This document shows positions 35,941-43,851 of a DNA stretch of 64,000 bases, piece after piece. Below the pieces are notes generated by a model that saw only the letters and a list, made by a program, of their open reading frames with translations, did not search any database and was not told where the DNA came from. Each line of letters begins with the position of its first letter. Position 1 is the first letter of the stretch. A program made the position numbers and the translations under genes. Location of the stretch: the NCBI GenBank assembly GCA_028281575.1, contig JANQJP010000039.1, positions 24,642-88,641 of the forward strand, given 5' to 3'. Source of the stretch: Cellvibrionaceae bacterium. Its GTDB lineage: Bacteria > Pseudomonadota > Gammaproteobacteria > Pseudomonadales > Cellvibrionaceae.

Positions 35941-36369
35941 TTATACCCGTACGGCGAGAACGTCACAGTTTGCACCGTGAAGCAGGCCATTGGCGGTGGA
36001 ACCGAAAAGTAGAGCCAAACCATGACGGCCGTGACTGCCAACGACAATTAAATCGGCCTCGTGTTCATTTGCAAGGCGATGTAATTCTGAAGACGTTTGT
36101 CCAACGGAAACGAGTTTTTTTTCCGCATTTATCGCGTTTTCGCTAAGAATTTTTTCCAGGCGAATATCTGCCTGTTCCTGAACAATATTTTGCGCTTCAC
36201 TCATGTCGAGTGGCACGTCACCTCCGTAGGCAAACGCGAGTGGCTCAACAATATGAGCGACGCTAATACGTGCATTATTAGCATTGGCGAGAGCCTTGGC
36301 TTTTTTAATAACAGTGATTGATTCTTCGGATAAGTCCAAACCAACCAGAATATGATGATAAGCGCTCAT
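35941..36369 (-). CDS. Universal stress protein (UspA family)
   Basis: A 142-residue cytoplasmic protein, usually dimeric, induced in starvation and stress. It has the family pattern: MSAYHHILVGLDLSEES at the N-terminus, a central ISVAHIVEPLAF, and the nucleotide-region G-x2-G-x9-G(S/T) with VVGSHGRHGLALLFGSTANGLLH. The conserved G motif suggests an ATP-binding subtype. The chosen ATG at 36369 gives the standard N-terminus; the open frame has an unrelated 18-residue extension. It is divergent from repeat copy B, and the upstream 439 bp probably carry its promoter. Confidence 0.92.
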   Translation of the reverse strand: MSAYHHILVGLDLSEESITVIKKAKALANANNARISVAHIVEPLAFAYGGDVPLDMSEAQNIVQEQADIRLEKILSENAINAEKKLVSVGQTSSELHRLANEHEADLIVVGSHGRHGLALLFGSTANGLLHGANCDVLAVRV

Positions 36370-36482
36370 TGGAAGCCCCTTATAGATACTATGGTCGAAA
36401 TGATGACATGAATGGAGATTCATTCAAGGAGCTTATGCTATCAATTCGCGGTGGAGAAATGTATATTTTTAGTTTAGCTAAT

Positions 36483-36737
36483 GTGCCTTCGAATCGTTTA
36501 CGCACCAGAAATAAGTTCAAAAAACACATAAATACCTGCAAGCAGGACCGGCCCAAAATCATAGATAAGGGTCGTTACGCGGAACGAAGCAGCGCTTTGT
36601 TTTAATACGCTTCACCCCTGTAGCTTCGCCAATTCATCTCGGCAATTGCTCCTGCATTGCTCTAACACCCGCCATCCATGGCGGAGCATGAATTGACGGT
36701 TTTTGAACTTATTTCTGGTACGTAAACTTGAAGGTAC
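36483..36737 (+). repeat. Dispersed mosaic repeat, copy B (MITE-like)
   Basis: 255 bp with long imperfect inverted ends. The left arm 36483-36523 and right arm 36700-36737 pair over nearly all of about 38 positions (core CCAGAAATAAGTTCAAAAA and its complement). Between them lie the shared core (TACCTGCAAGCAGGACCGG ... ACGCGGAACGAAG), inner CAATTCAT / ATGAATTG repeats (36630, 36688) and the hairpin CCGCCATCCATGGCGG at 36669-36684. It lacks one of the two CTCCTGC units found in copy A. It occupies the region between uspA and the next gene, which are divergent; the remaining 185 bp of that gap hold no gene I can support. Confidence 0.92.
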
Positions 36738-36808
36738 CAGGATTGAAACAAAAAGTTATTTCCAGATCTTCTTTGGGCGCAGCTTATTTAGGCATAAATC
36801 GACGATAG

Positions 36809-37321
36809 ATGGATACTCTCCCCGTTCTAATTATATGTTTTGTTGTGGCAATGATCGTAGGCCCGATAATGATGTTGCAGCCTTCGGCCCGACAGAGGCA
36901 AGTCAGCCGGCTACGCCAAGCGGCAGCTGAAAAAGGTTTGATGGTCTATTTATCCGATCTGGATGATGCGTCGGGAGTGCAAGTGGCAAGTTACATTTTA
37001 CCTGTCGTTGAAACGCAAAAAGTGAGTGCTGAATGGTGCATAGCAAAGCAAAAAACCAAACATGATGTGCACTTTTATGAGCAGTGGGACTGGCGAGGTG
37101 AGGGGACATGTACAGATGCTCAAAGGCCCCGCCTAAAAAAAATATTGGCTGAGCTTCCCAAGGACATTGTCGGCCTGGGAAAAAACACTATCGGTGTATA
37201 CGTATTTTGGCTGGAGAAGTCCGCAAAAGATGAAGAACGCGCTGCCGTGGAAAACGTTTTTCAAATTCTCAGGCGTCTGGCGGCGTTGCTGGATTCTGAG
37301 AAGGAGTGGGCGTTGTCGTAA
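36809..37321 (+). CDS. Hypothetical membrane-anchored protein
   Basis: A 170-residue protein with one N-terminal membrane helix (about residues 5-23, LIICFVVAMIVGPIMML) and a soluble part of about 145 residues that I do not recognise. It begins with an Arg/Gln-rich juxtamembrane stretch (SARQRQVSRLRQAAAEKG) as in type II anchored cytoplasmic proteins. A similar small gene sits near topA in Pseudomonas, as far as I recall. Its last 53 bp overlap the 3' end of the convergent gene at 37269, so both C-termini are coded by the same DNA. Confidence 0.75.
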   Translation: MDTLPVLIICFVVAMIVGPIMMLQPSARQRQVSRLRQAAAEKGLMVYLSDLDDASGVQVASYILPVVETQKVSAEWCIAKQKTKHDVHFYEQWDWRGEGTCTDAQRPRLKKILAELPKDIVGLGKNTIGVYVFWLEKSAKDEERAAVENVFQILRRLAALLDSEKEWALS

Positions 37322-38048
37322 GTGGATTTTGCGATGGTGGCGCCAGGTCGGGGTTGAGGTCAGTTTCGGGCATAAGTTGTATGGATATTGATTTGCGCCG
37401 ATTCGCGAGGATATCGCCGAGCTCTTTAATTATCTGATGGCGTCTATCATCTGAAATTGGCGAAGCCATTGCAGCTTCTTGGGCTTTTTTATAAAAGGAA
37501 AAGCCTCGAAGAACATCGCCACGACGCACAGCTTTGTGTCCCTGGCCAATCATGCTTATGACACTGACCATGAGGTGCGCCCACGCCAGTTCTACTATAT
37601 AGGTGTTCATTTCAGCCAGTTCTATGCGCCCGCCCGCCTGGCGCTTACGTAAAATTCTTCCCGCTTCACTTAGATGATATTGGGCTCGGGCAATCGTAGC
37701 GTCACTCTCCATGATGCGGTATAGCGAGCAGCTGTATGCTGGCCCGCTGATTTCCTGTGCGCGCTGAATTGCGTTTTGGAGGTTGAGGTCGAGCGTTTGG
37801 CTTTCTTCAGATAGCTGCTTCATGCCGTTAAGTGTGTCTATCACTTCTTCCAGTACGATGCGCTCAATCGCGACAGAGCCTGTCAGATTTTCGAGCGCGA
37901 CGGCCAGTTCCTCCATTTCGCCAACTTTTCTTTTTAGCTGGCTAAGGCGCTGGCTGATAAGTCGTTTGCGCGTCTGACGTGAGTTCACAATGCTCACGGA
38001 TACTAGGGAGATAAACGCCAAAATAAGAGAAGCAATGATGATGTTCAT
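37269..38048 (-). CDS. Hypothetical protein with one membrane helix and coiled coil
   Basis: A 259-residue protein with an N-terminal helix (about 3-19), a Lys/Arg/Gln-rich coiled-coil-like region (about 23-80) and a helical middle part containing GPAYSCSLYRIMESDATIARAQ. The C-terminal ~35 residues are Pro/Thr/Ser/Asn-rich (PPSQNPLTTTPTPSQNPA) and are the part that overlaps the convergent gene at 36809. No enzymatic motif is seen. It is divergent from topA, with 329 bp between. I do not recognise the family; topology suggests an inner-membrane protein with cytoplasmic bulk. Confidence 0.75.
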   Translation of the reverse strand: MNIIIASLILAFISLVSVSIVNSRQTRKRLISQRLSQLKRKVGEMEELAVALENLTGSVAIERIVLEEVIDTLNGMKQLSEESQTLDLNLQNAIQRAQEISGPAYSCSLYRIMESDATIARAQYHLSEAGRILRKRQAGGRIELAEMNTYIVELAWAHLMVSVISMIGQGHKAVRRGDVLRGFSFYKKAQEAAMASPISDDRRHQIIKELGDILANRRKSISIQLMPETDLNPDLAPPSQNPLTTTPTPSQNPATPPDA

Positions 38049-38377
38049 GCTGCGGGTGTGCTATCTAAAAACTGTTAGAAGTCGTGTCTACAGGCCCTAA
38101 AGACTCGTGTTATATATTAGCTGTAATTGGGGTTCAAATCACTTTCGTATGAGATTTTAAGTGCAGAGATTGGTGTAAATCTGGCGTTTGCCTGGAAAAT
38201 TGTTTTCTTGACCTTATATGTCTTTGCACTTATATATGTGCACCGCTATTCCAAATGTGATTAGCAATCCAGGCTAGCGCAGTAGCCAGGTCTGTGCTTT
38301 TATTGGGGTGTAGGCACGTTTCAGTTCTGTAATGTGAATAGAATTTAGACGACAAGTCGTCGACTTACTGGGGAATT
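38049..38377. other. Intergenic region upstream of topA
   Basis: 329 bp between two divergent genes. It holds a good sigma70 promoter for topA (listed separately) and a small GACGACAAGTCGTCG dyad (38350-38364) directly before the start, which may form a leader hairpin close to the RBS. No gene seen. Confidence 0.6.
38208..38236 (+). promoter_or_regulatory. Sigma70 promoter of topA
   Basis: TTGACC, a 17-bp spacer and TATATA match the -35/-10 consensus well. The start of transcription would be near 38243, giving a leader of about 135 nt before the ATG at 38378. Confidence 0.65.
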
Positions 38378-41029
38378 ATGGGTAAATCATTAGTCATCGT
38401 GGAATCGCCAGCCAAGGCTAAAACAATAAACAAGTACCTTGGCAAAAACTACGTTGTTAAGTCGAGCGTTGGGCATATCCGCGATTTGCCAACCAGCGGC
38501 TCTGGTTCTTCAAGTCCCGATCCTAAGGAGCGCGCAAAGCAAGCAGCGCTGACACGCAAGATGTCACCAGAGGAAAAGAAAACGTATAAGGAGTCGAAAG
38601 CCAAGGAACAACTTGTCAAGCGTATGGGCATTGACCCTGAAAACAATTGGCAAGCCGAATATCAGATTCTCCCCGGTAAAGAAAAAGTGGTTGCGGAATT
38701 GCGTAAGTTGGCGGCAAATGCTGATGAGATATATCTCGCAACGGATTTGGATAGAGAAGGGGAAGCTATCGCCTGGCACCTTCAGGAAGCGATTGGAGGC
38801 AAACCGGAACAATTCCACCGCGTTGTGTTTAACGAGATTACCAAGACGGCGATTCAAGAAGCGTTCAAGTCGCCAGGTAAAGTTGATCAAAATAGGGTCA
38901 ATGCGCAGCAGGCGCGCCGCTTCCTGGATCGGGTGGTCGGATACATGGTGTCGCCGCTGCTCTGGGAAAAAATCGCTCGTGGTTTATCTGCCGGTCGTGT
39001 TCAGTCGGTCGCCGTTCGATTGATAACGGAACGTGAACGTGAAATACGTGCTTTCGTTCCTGAGGAATACTGGACGGTTCACAGCGAACTGGACACGCCT
39101 GAGAAAGAGAGATTTGTTTGTGAAGTAAAAAAAGTTGGCAACGAAGCGTTTAAACCGGTCAACGAATCCCAGACCATGGCTGCGGTTGAAGCACTAAAAC
39201 GCAGCGACTACCGGGTAAGTAAACGCGAAGACAAACCTACACGATCAAAACCGAGTGCCCCTTTTATTACATCTACATTGCAACAAGCGGCGTCTACCCG
39301 TCTCGGTTTCGGCGTTAAAAAAACCATGATGATGGCACAACGGCTTTATGAGGCCGGATATATCACCTACATGCGCACGGATTCAACCAACCTCAGCAAT
39401 GAAGCGGTTGGAGCCTGTCGTGAATATATTGAGTCGAATTTTGGCGGGAATTATTTGCCGGAGGTCGCGCGCAATTACAGCAGTACCAATTCGAAGGCAC
39501 AGGAAGCGCATGAGGCGATCAGGCCATCTGACGTCACGCTAAAAGTAAGCCAGTTAAGTGGTATGGAGCGGGACGCAGAGCGTCTTTATCAATTGATTTG
39601 GAATCAATTTGTCGCCTGTCAAATGGTCGATGCGGAGTTTACCAGCACGAGCATTTCCGTCGCTGCCGGAGATTATGAATTGCGAACGCGGGGTCGTGTT
39701 TTGCGTTTTGATGGATTCACGAAAGTGATGCCATTGCCACCCAAAAAAGACGAAGACGGTATATTACCGGATGTTAAAGTTGGCGATTTGCTAACGTTAC
39801 ATGAATTGTTTCCCAAGCAGCATTTTACTAAACCTACTGCGCGCTATACCGAAGCCAGTCTGGTGAAAGAACTTGAAAAACGCGGGATAGGGCGGCCATC
39901 GACGTACGCGTCCATTATTTCGACGATACAAGATCGCGGTTATGTCCACCTTGAAAATAAGCGTTTTCATGCGGATAAAATGGGCGACATTGTTAGCGAG
40001 CGATTGCTTGAAAGCTTTTCCGATTTAATGGATTACAGCTTTACGGCCAAGATGGAAGAGAGCCTCGATGATATCGCCGAAGGCCGTCTCCGTTGGATCG
40101 AATTACTCGACACATTTTATTCTGAATTTAGTTCCACGCTTGCCAAAGCAAAAGACACCGACAAGGGTATGCGCCGAAACCAGCCTGTTGCGACAAACAT
40201 TGAGTGCTCAACGTGTGGTCGTGATATGCAAATACGCAATGGTTCGACCGGCGTTTTTCTTGGATGCTCCGGTTATGCGTTGCCGCCAAAAGAACGCTGC
40301 AAAACTACGATGAATCTGGTTTCTGGGGACGAAGCGGTCGACGCAGACGACGAAGATGCCGAGACAAATATTTTACGCATGAAACGCCGGTGTCCGATTT
40401 GCAATACGGCGATGGACAGTTACCTTATTGACGAGACACGCAAAATTCATATTTGTGGTAACAACCCTGATTGTGAAGGCTACGAGTTAGAATCCGGACA
40501 GTTCCGAATTAAAGGGTATGATGGGCCGATTATCGAATGTGATAAATGTGGCGCTGATATGCAATTGCGCTCCGGTCGTTTTGGTAAATACTTCGGTTGC
40601 ACTAAAGACGATTGTAAAAATACGCGTAAGCTACTTAAAAATGGTGAGCCAGCGCCGCCGAAAATGGATCCCATTCCGATGCCTGAATTGCAATGTCAAA
40701 AGGTTGATGATCACTATGTGCTTCGCGACGGCGCATCCGGTATGTTTTTAGCTGCGAGCGGCTTTCCAAAGAACCGCGAGACGCGGGCACCTCTGGTCAA
40801 AGAGATTCTTCCTCATAAAGACGCGCTAGACTTGAAATACGCTTTTTTATTGACAGCACCGGTGGAGGACGATAAAGGCAACGACACGATTATTCGCTTT
40901 AGCCGGAAAAATAAGGACCACTATGTGCAAACCGAGATCGATGGCAAACCGAGTGGTTGGCGGGCTACATATGAGGGAGGCCGTTGGCACGTTGAGGAGA
41001 AATCAACCAAAAAGAAAAAGACGGGTTGA
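38378..41029 (+). CDS. topA: DNA topoisomerase I
   Basis: Relaxes negative supercoils by single-strand cutting. The 883-residue protein starts [22 protein letters not shown] (Toprim), has the acidic Toprim motif in [33 protein letters not shown], and the active-site Tyr331 in [12 protein letters not shown]. The C-terminus holds Cys-rich zinc ribbons ([24 protein letters not shown]) and a basic tail. Length matches E. coli TopA. A strong promoter lies about 140 bp upstream. The stop TGA overlaps the ATG of the next gene (ATGTCTGCG from 41029), so the small genes behind are probably cotranscribed. Confidence 0.97.
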   Translation: MGKSLVIVESPAKAKTINKYLGKNYVVKSSVGHIRDLPTSGSGSSSPDPKERAKQAALTRKMSPEEKKTYKESKAKEQLVKRMGIDPENNWQAEYQILPGKEKVVAELRKLAANADEIYLATDLDREGEAIAWHLQEAIGGKPEQFHRVVFNEITKTAIQEAFKSPGKVDQNRVNAQQARRFLDRVVGYMVSPLLWEKIARGLSAGRVQSVAVRLITEREREIRAFVPEEYWTVHSELDTPEKERFVCEVKKVGNEAFKPVNESQTMAAVEALKRSDYRVSKREDKPTRSKPSAPFITSTLQQAASTRLGFGVKKTMMMAQRLYEAGYITYMRTDSTNLSNEAVGACREYIESNFGGNYLPEVARNYSSTNSKAQEAHEAIRPSDVTLKVSQLSGMERDAERLYQLIWNQFVACQMVDAEFTSTSISVAAGDYELRTRGRVLRFDGFTKVMPLPPKKDEDGILPDVKVGDLLTLHELFPKQHFTKPTARYTEASLVKELEKRGIGRPSTYASIISTIQDRGYVHLENKRFHADKMGDIVSERLLESFSDLMDYSFTAKMEESLDDIAEGRLRWIELLDTFYSEFSSTLAKAKDTDKGMRRNQPVATNIECSTCGRDMQIRNGSTGVFLGCSGYALPPKERCKTTMNLVSGDEAVDADDEDAETNILRMKRRCPICNTAMDSYLIDETRKIHICGNNPDCEGYELESGQFRIKGYDGPIIECDKCGADMQLRSGRFGKYFGCTKDDCKNTRKLLKNGEPAPPKMDPIPMPELQCQKVDDHYVLRDGASGMFLAASGFPKNRETRAPLVKEILPHKDALDLKYAFLLTAPVEDDKGNDTIIRFSRKNKDHYVQTEIDGKPSGWRATYEGGRWHVEEKSTKKKKTG

Positions 41030-41589
41030 TGTCTGCGGAGCGGGAGGCAAGCGTCAAGCGCAATGTGCGTTTTGCTAGAGAGCTGTTACGGCAAGCCTCT
41101 CTAGCTACCGGGTTCCCTAAACAGGCGTTGTCCCACGGCGCCCTGTTGCAGCTCTCAACAGCATTAAAGTCCTTTATCTGTCCATTAGTATTGAGTTCCT
41201 CGTCCTTGAGTTTGCATAAGAGCCTAGTTGAAATTAACGACTCGCTCCATCGAACATCTTTAGAGAGTACCTCCAGTGGGGACCCAAGTAACTCGGCTAT
41301 TGTCGCTGAGTTGCAGCATTTATTGGGCGATGTCGATTCTTGGTATCTGAGATTAACCGCGCTTTGCATCAGTCTCGATTTTTCTAGGGACGAGTGGCGA
41401 CGTTTAACTGCAGAGATGCGCGATGCTTCGCGGGTTGGTCGCGACTTGATTGTATCGACGTCTATGCTGGAAAGTCCCTATTATTCGGGGCCTCACTGGA
41501 CTGAACTCGAAGCCCCTGACCTTTTGGAGGCCGTCGAGAAATTGGCGAGCTTTATAGACGGGCACGAACTCACTCAGTCGGAATATTAA
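41029..41589 (+). CDS. Conserved hypothetical protein, DUF6586-like
   Basis: A 186-residue soluble, mostly helical protein directly behind topA with a TGATG-type stop/start overlap; a TTG three bases upstream is the alternative. It has no membrane segment or catalytic motif that I recognise. The arrangement topA followed by a ~170-190 aa protein and a small acidic one matches the Pseudomonas locus, where the first is annotated DUF6586. The link to topoisomerase expression is inferred from coupling only. Confidence 0.75.
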   Translation: MSAEREASVKRNVRFARELLRQASLATGFPKQALSHGALLQLSTALKSFICPLVLSSSSLSLHKSLVEINDSLHRTSLESTSSGDPSNSAIVAELQHLLGDVDSWYLRLTALCISLDFSRDEWRRLTAEMRDASRVGRDLIVSTSMLESPYYSGPHWTELEAPDLLEAVEKLASFIDGHELTQSEY

Positions 41590-41654
41590 ATTTTAGGTGA
41601 CAGTGCTACAATTACGGCCTGTTATTTTTACTGTATTCTTTGGCGCAAAATGAT

Positions 41655-41903
41655 ATGTCAACTTTGTATGAAATTGTCGAATTAGTTGATGGCGACATCG
41701 TTCTGCGCCGAGCTGATGAGGAGGGCGAGCCTCTCGTTTCGATTTCTTTCTCTGAAGAAGCGCTTTATTTCCTGAATAACAGTAAATTCTCCGTTGCTAA
41801 AGCAATGATCGAGGCTGGGCTTGAAGCAGCGAGTGAATCGAGCTCAGAAGGCGATCAGCTTGATATTGATAGCGACGATGGTAATAGCTCCATTCTTCAC
41901 TAG
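41655..41903 (+). CDS. Small acidic conserved protein
   Basis: An 82-residue protein that starts MSTLYEIVELVDGDIVLRRADEEGEPLVSISFS, a segment which I recall in a small gene behind topA in Pseudomonas. The rest is a predicted helix (YFLNNSKFSVAKAMIEAGLEAA) followed by an Asp/Ser-rich acidic tail. I chose ATG 41655; an in-frame TTG 15 bases upstream is possible and neither has a good RBS. Function unknown. Confidence 0.8.
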   Translation: MSTLYEIVELVDGDIVLRRADEEGEPLVSISFSEEALYFLNNSKFSVAKAMIEAGLEAASESSSEGDQLDIDSDDGNSSILH

Positions 41904-41916
41904 AAAAAGTCTTGGT

Positions 41917-43215
41917 TCAGTGAGTAAAAATAGGGCTGCTCATTATACGAGCGTCGATACGGTTAATAATCTTTTTGTAGACCACTGAATCTGTTGACTG
42001 GTAATGCGTTTCAAAGTCTGCTTCGCTTAGGCCCTCTTGAAAATCTTTAACGTTTGGGAAAAAGTCAGCTTCATTTAGAGGTAGCATTGGCTTTAGCTGT
42101 TGCTCCCAGTTTTGTTTATTCAATATTAATTCCGCGAAATGTAACCCTGCTCGGTCGGCAGCGATATCCCTAAAGCTAAAACCGGAACCTCCAGCACCGG
42201 CGTCAATCAGCTCTTTGGCTTCCCCTATAGAAATGCTGGTGCTCTGATCACTAAGTATTTTAATGGATGCTGAAAGTATAAAATGTTTAGCAAGGTCAAA
42301 ACGTCCGTGTAATTTTATTGGAATGTCTTTGTATTGTTCCTTATGAGTATTGGTAAGAATTGCTTGTAAATACCCAGAGTCGACGAGCAGCGCAAGTGAC
42401 AATAGCGCAGCCGAAGCGTGTTGATCACCTGGTATATGGAAATCATTAGGTGGGACATGTGCAACAAGTTCACTTAAATAAAAGGCGAGGCTATGCTCGG
42501 TTTTGGCCGCCGCATTCGATTTAGAAGCCGTGTAGAAGAGCCGCTGATAGTAGTCAATACCCTCTGAGTATGAATCTAAACCAGCCCAGCGGGCGCCGTT
42601 TAGCTTTTTAACCAGAGTGCCGATTTTGATGTTTACATTTTCGGGTTTTTTCGCAGAGATATTTATCTCGTTTGCTGAGATAGTGACACTATTAACGATT
42701 CTATTGAGACTTTCCAGATCGTAACCTGAAAGTTCTTTTAAAAAATACTTGCTTACTTCGTTTGCCAATTTTTGATGGATTGCGATTTTGCCGACTTTAA
42801 GTGCATGTAATTTAATCTCGGAACCCTCAGCGATCTCAGTCTCAATGTTTAGCCAGAGCCAATCATTTAATATCGGGTAGGAAAAGCTTCCTTTCACGAC
42901 ACCTGCTTTCAATAGTAGGTTGGTGTTTAAGTGAGGGATTTGATCTTGAGCGATTGCTGCGAGCGCATTCGTTTCGACGTGGTTGATCGACATAGTTAAT
43001 GTCGGGCTATTGTTTTTTAATTTGGCGTTAAGACGTTTAGCCGCTTTACTCGCGTTGGCATAGTCCGCGCTGGAGCTGCTGCTATTGGCGACTAATGGTG
43101 AGAATTCCAAAAGTGTGAAAGGCGCCAAAATTATGAGTAGCAAGCAGGCCTGTAAGCCGAACTTTACGAATCTAAATATAAAGCGAAGCAAGCCAAGGTC
43201 CTCTTGGATTCTCAT
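41917..43215 (-). CDS. Hypothetical membrane-anchored protein
   Basis: A 432-residue protein I do not recognise. It has an N-terminal membrane helix (about residues 14-38, FVKFGLQACLLLIILAPFTLL), a Ser-rich stretch (SSSSSADYANAS) and a large soluble part predicted to be outside the cytoplasm. A segment around residue 340 (GGSGFSFRDIAADRAGLHFAELIL) resembles the catalytic-helix region of some periplasmic domains, but I cannot name it. It lies downstream of the Bat operon on the same strand, 68 bp after a small secreted protein, and may be part of that envelope module. Its 3' end is 13 bp from the convergent small gene at 41655. Confidence 0.75.
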   Translation of the reverse strand: MRIQEDLGLLRFIFRFVKFGLQACLLLIILAPFTLLEFSPLVANSSSSSADYANASKAAKRLNAKLKNNSPTLTMSINHVETNALAAIAQDQIPHLNTNLLLKAGVVKGSFSYPILNDWLWLNIETEIAEGSEIKLHALKVGKIAIHQKLANEVSKYFLKELSGYDLESLNRIVNSVTISANEINISAKKPENVNIKIGTLVKKLNGARWAGLDSYSEGIDYYQRLFYTASKSNAAAKTEHSLAFYLSELVAHVPPNDFHIPGDQHASAALLSLALLVDSGYLQAILTNTHKEQYKDIPIKLHGRFDLAKHFILSASIKILSDQSTSISIGEAKELIDAGAGGSGFSFRDIAADRAGLHFAELILNKQNWEQQLKPMLPLNEADFFPNVKDFQEGLSEADFETHYQSTDSVVYKKIINRIDARIMSSPIFTH

Positions 43216-43253
43216 ATGTGGTTAGAAGAATGACTTGTCTGCGATTTTAGCAG

Positions 43254-43271
43254 CGCCCTGCATGCAGGGCG
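43254..43271. repeat. 18-bp perfect palindrome
   Basis: CGCCCTGCATGCAGGGCG, between two minus-strand genes. It resembles the small CATCCATG-centred hairpins elsewhere in the window but lacks the central CC. It could be a processing or terminator stem (no T run follows) or a cruciform or protein site. Confidence 0.7.
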
Positions 43272-43283
43272 AGCTGATTAGAA

Positions 43284-43724
43284 CTATCTCTGTGGCTTGG
43301 GTTGGAAACGCGTGTAGTTAGTAGGGTAGCGCAGGTTGACCTCGATATAAGACGTGTCCGACACATCATCCGCCACTTTTGCCCCGTCTTCCCAGCGAAC
43401 CACTCGGGCCTGGTATGCGTAAGTGCCCTGCTTGTTTACCATTTGCGATATTGCGTTGAATTGCGGATGAGCGCTGATCAGCTCAAATTGCCCGCCGTTA
43501 TAACTCCGCCAAAGCTCTATTTGAGTAGCTTTTCCTTCATCTACAAGTTGCTTAGGGTGCGCGACTTTGATGACAAAAGAGCCGTTTTCAGATGTTTCAG
43601 GGACATATATCTGAATGGATGGGTCGTTTTCCTCAGCATGAGCAAGGCTTGGTATCGTTTCAGCGATAGAGACTGTTGCAATTGAGCTAAGTGACAGCGC
43701 TAAAAAACACATTAGTCCTTTCAT
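43284..43724 (-). CDS. Secreted Fn3/Ig-like hypothetical protein
   Basis: A 146-residue protein with a signal peptide (about residues 1-21, MKGLMCFLALSLSSIATVSIAE) and one Ig/Fn3-like beta domain (FVIKVAHPKQL, IELWRSYNGG, GTYAYQARVVRW). It should be periplasmic or exported. The ATG at 43724 has a perfect GGAGG eight bases upstream, which fixes the start; the frame opens six codons earlier. It is 109 bp behind batD in the same direction. Role unknown; location suggests an accessory to the Bat/MoxR module. Confidence 0.8.
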   Translation of the reverse strand: MKGLMCFLALSLSSIATVSIAETIPSLAHAEENDPSIQIYVPETSENGSFVIKVAHPKQLVDEGKATQIELWRSYNGGQFELISAHPQFNAISQMVNKQGTYAYQARVVRWEDGAKVADDVSDTSYIEVNLRYPTNYTRFQPKPQR

Positions 43725-43851
43725 GATATTCCTCCAATGCATATCAAACCGGATTATCCCACACTGAAGGTCTAAATAACATTTTTTCTTGTGAAATATT
43801 GTAACAATAGCGTGTTTGGCATTTCCGCACGAAACACGTAAGCAGCTAAAC

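Noticed and set aside
36483..36737. Integron attC site as explanation for the inverted ends
   Set aside because: There are no GTT-containing core sites at the ends and the inner structure does not follow the attC stem plan; no integrase gene is present.
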